From the NCBI RefSeq assembly GCF_000817785.2, contig NZ_JTCM02000010.1, positions 50,842-114,841 of the forward strand: a DNA stretch of 64,000 bases. Direction: 5' to 3'. Below, one piece after another: positions 63,041-64,000 of this stretch (positions within the stretch are counted from its first letter, which is position 1; every line of letters starts with the position of its first letter). The notes below the pieces were generated by a model, which saw nothing but the letters and a program-made list of their open reading frames with translations, was not told the DNA's origin and did no database searches. The DNA is from Hassallia byssoidea VB512170. Its GTDB lineage: Bacteria > Cyanobacteriota > Cyanobacteriia > Cyanobacteriales > Nostocaceae. Position numbers and translations under genes: made by a program.

Positions 63041-64000
63041 GTGTCTACTCCAGCAAAAATTTTTCCTACCTGGGCATTTTTCTCCGTAGTAACCAACGGG
63101 ATACTGATGTTAGCGATCGCCTTGCTACTTTTACGACAGCAGGGTTTGACCGCTTTTTTTTGGTCTGCACATTCTGCGACACCAGTCAAGCACAACAGTC
63201 AACCCCAAGTCACACCTGCCAAAATTACACCTGAACTAGGACCTCGCCATAAACTTGATTATCGCCAGTGGGTAGATGTCCTCAAAAAAGAAGCCAAAGC
63301 CAAAGCTGAGAAACCTCCCCAAAATTTAAATATCCTCGCGGGAGATTCTCTCTCATTGTGGTTTCCTACAGAGTTATTACCTGAAGACAGAAATTGGCTA
63401 AATCAGGGAATTTCTGGAGAAACTAGCGAGGGACTATTAAAAAGATTAAATTTATTTGACCGCACCCAGCCTCATACGATTTTTGTGATGATTGGCATTA
63501 ATGACCTGATTCGAGGTGCAAGCGATGAGACAATTTTAGAGAATCAGCAACAAATTATCAGTTACCTGAGAAAGGTGCATCCAAAAGCGCAAATTGTTGT
63601 TGAATCGATTTTGCCGCATGGAGGAGAATCAGCAACTTGGGAAAGACGAGAGAAACTCTTGGCTATTCCTAACAGTCGCATTCGCAAGCTGAATCAGCAA
63701 CTGCAAGATATAGCCACAAAAGCAAATGTCAAATATCTCAACTTGCATCCTTTGTTTACCAACAAGCAAGGTAATCTTCGTCCCGAATTCTCTACCGATG
63801 GCTTACACCTAAGTCCCCAAGGCTATCTTGTCTGGCGTTCTGCGTTGCAAATGTACACTCAAATAGAACTGGATAAGGGGGATAAGGGGGATAAGGGGGA
63901 CTTGGGGGACAAGGGGAGCCAGCGCGTTGCGGAGGTCTCCTCCGTTGTAGCGACTGGCGTGGACAAGGGGAGCCAGCGCGTTGCGGAGGTCTCCTCCGTT
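63041..64000 (+). CDS. Membrane-anchored SGNH/GDSL hydrolase (3' end outside window)
   Basis: 320 codons are visible, start GTG 63041, still open at the window edge. One N-terminal TM anchor (about 10-37), then an SGNH hydrolase: block I GDSLSLWFP, block II GISGETSEGLL, block III IGINDLI, and block V DGLHLSP, with catalytic Ser and Asp-His. It is probably a periplasmic esterase or acyl-hydrolase acting on an envelope polymer. After residue 276 the frame passes through DKGDKGDKG repeats and two palindromic elements (SQRVAEVSSVVATG), so the native C-terminus is replaced by repeat sequence. Confidence 0.88.
   Translation, partial: MSTPAKIFPTWAFFSVVTNGILMLAIALLLLRQQGLTAFFWSAHSATPVKHNSQPQVTPAKITPELGPRHKLDYRQWVDVLKKEAKAKAEKPPQNLNILAGDSLSLWFPTELLPEDRNWLNQGISGETSEGLLKRLNLFDRTQPHTIFVMIGINDLIRGASDETILENQQQIISYLRKVHPKAQIVVESILPHGGESATWERREKLLAIPNSRIRKLNQQLQDIATKANVKYLNLHPLFTNKQGNLRPEFSTDGLHLSPQGYLVWRSALQMYTQIELDKGDKGDKGDLGDKGSQRVAEVSSVVATGVDKGSQRVAEVSSV
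63868..64000. repeat. GGATAAGGG units and two CCAGCGCGTTG palindromic elements
   Basis: 9-bp units GGATAAGGG/GGACAAGGG are followed by two tandem copies of the palindromic element (63918-63958 and 63972 to the window end, arms GCCAGCGCG and GTAGCGACTGGC). All are in frame with the SGNH hydrolase gene. Confidence 0.9.

Overview
The window reads as chromosome from a filamentous, probably heterocyst-forming cyanobacterium (Nostocales). The palindrome GCGATCGC (HIP1) is everywhere, heptanucleotide short tandem repeats of the GGGGAGT/GGGGAAT type (the STRR class known from heterocystous cyanobacteria) fill gaps and invade genes, and the gene content fits: a chlorophyll methyltransferase (chlM), an ergothioneine operon (egtC-egtB-egtD), a KirBac channel, giant CheR-linked hybrid kinases and many families common in cyanobacteria (DUF1802, DUF4336, DUF1400, PRC/DUF2382, Uma2). 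No rRNA, tRNA, CRISPR array or prophage was seen.

Layout. 1-15.3 kb is a signalling block: a truncated CheR methyltransferase, two paralogous hybrid histidine kinases with three receiver domains each (one carrying a very long tandem HAMP array), a single-domain response regulator and a PAS-rich membrane kinase. 16-25 kb holds an SLH/fasciclin envelope protein, an aldo/keto reductase, DUF1802, a kinase-like protein with a DUF4336 protein, and an RluA-type pseudouridine synthase. 25-33 kb holds a di-haem cytochrome, an orphan group II intron domain V, a GTPase, Uma2, KDPG aldolase and a secreted WD40 protein. 33-40 kb has three PRC/DUF2382 stress-type proteins, a KirBac channel and a DUF1400 hydrolase. 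40-49 kb has a protein with a TIR-like nucleotide-binding C-terminus, an FAD oxidoreductase, a GNAT acetyltransferase, an AtzG/AtzE-like amidase pair, a small DUF6887/DUF6888-like pair (one member too short for ordinary ORF calling), an Fe(II)/2OG oxygenase, an IS remnant and a gluconolactonase-like protein. 49-53 kb is the ergothioneine operon. 54-58.5 kb is a minus-strand run in which a TnpB element abuts a phd-relE toxin-antitoxin pair, flanked by two paralogous membrane proteins, then chlM. 58.5-64 kb has nagA and purE (divergent), an ammonium transporter and a truncated SGNH hydrolase.

The most striking feature is not one gene but the repeat load. Several families of short repeats (7-9 bp tandem arrays, palindromic 40-bp elements, three-way-junction palindromes and a 122-bp MITE-like element) occupy intergenic DNA and also sit in frame inside at least seven coding sequences. 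They are mostly at interdomain linkers or termini, and once lie inside an ATPase domain. A composite block of the same sequence, orientation and frame occurs in two unrelated genes (a sensor kinase and egtB), which suggests a mobile element tolerated as protein linker. Start codons were moved inward where the longest ORF begins inside repeat-derived sequence (the 961-4701 kinase, nagA, purE).
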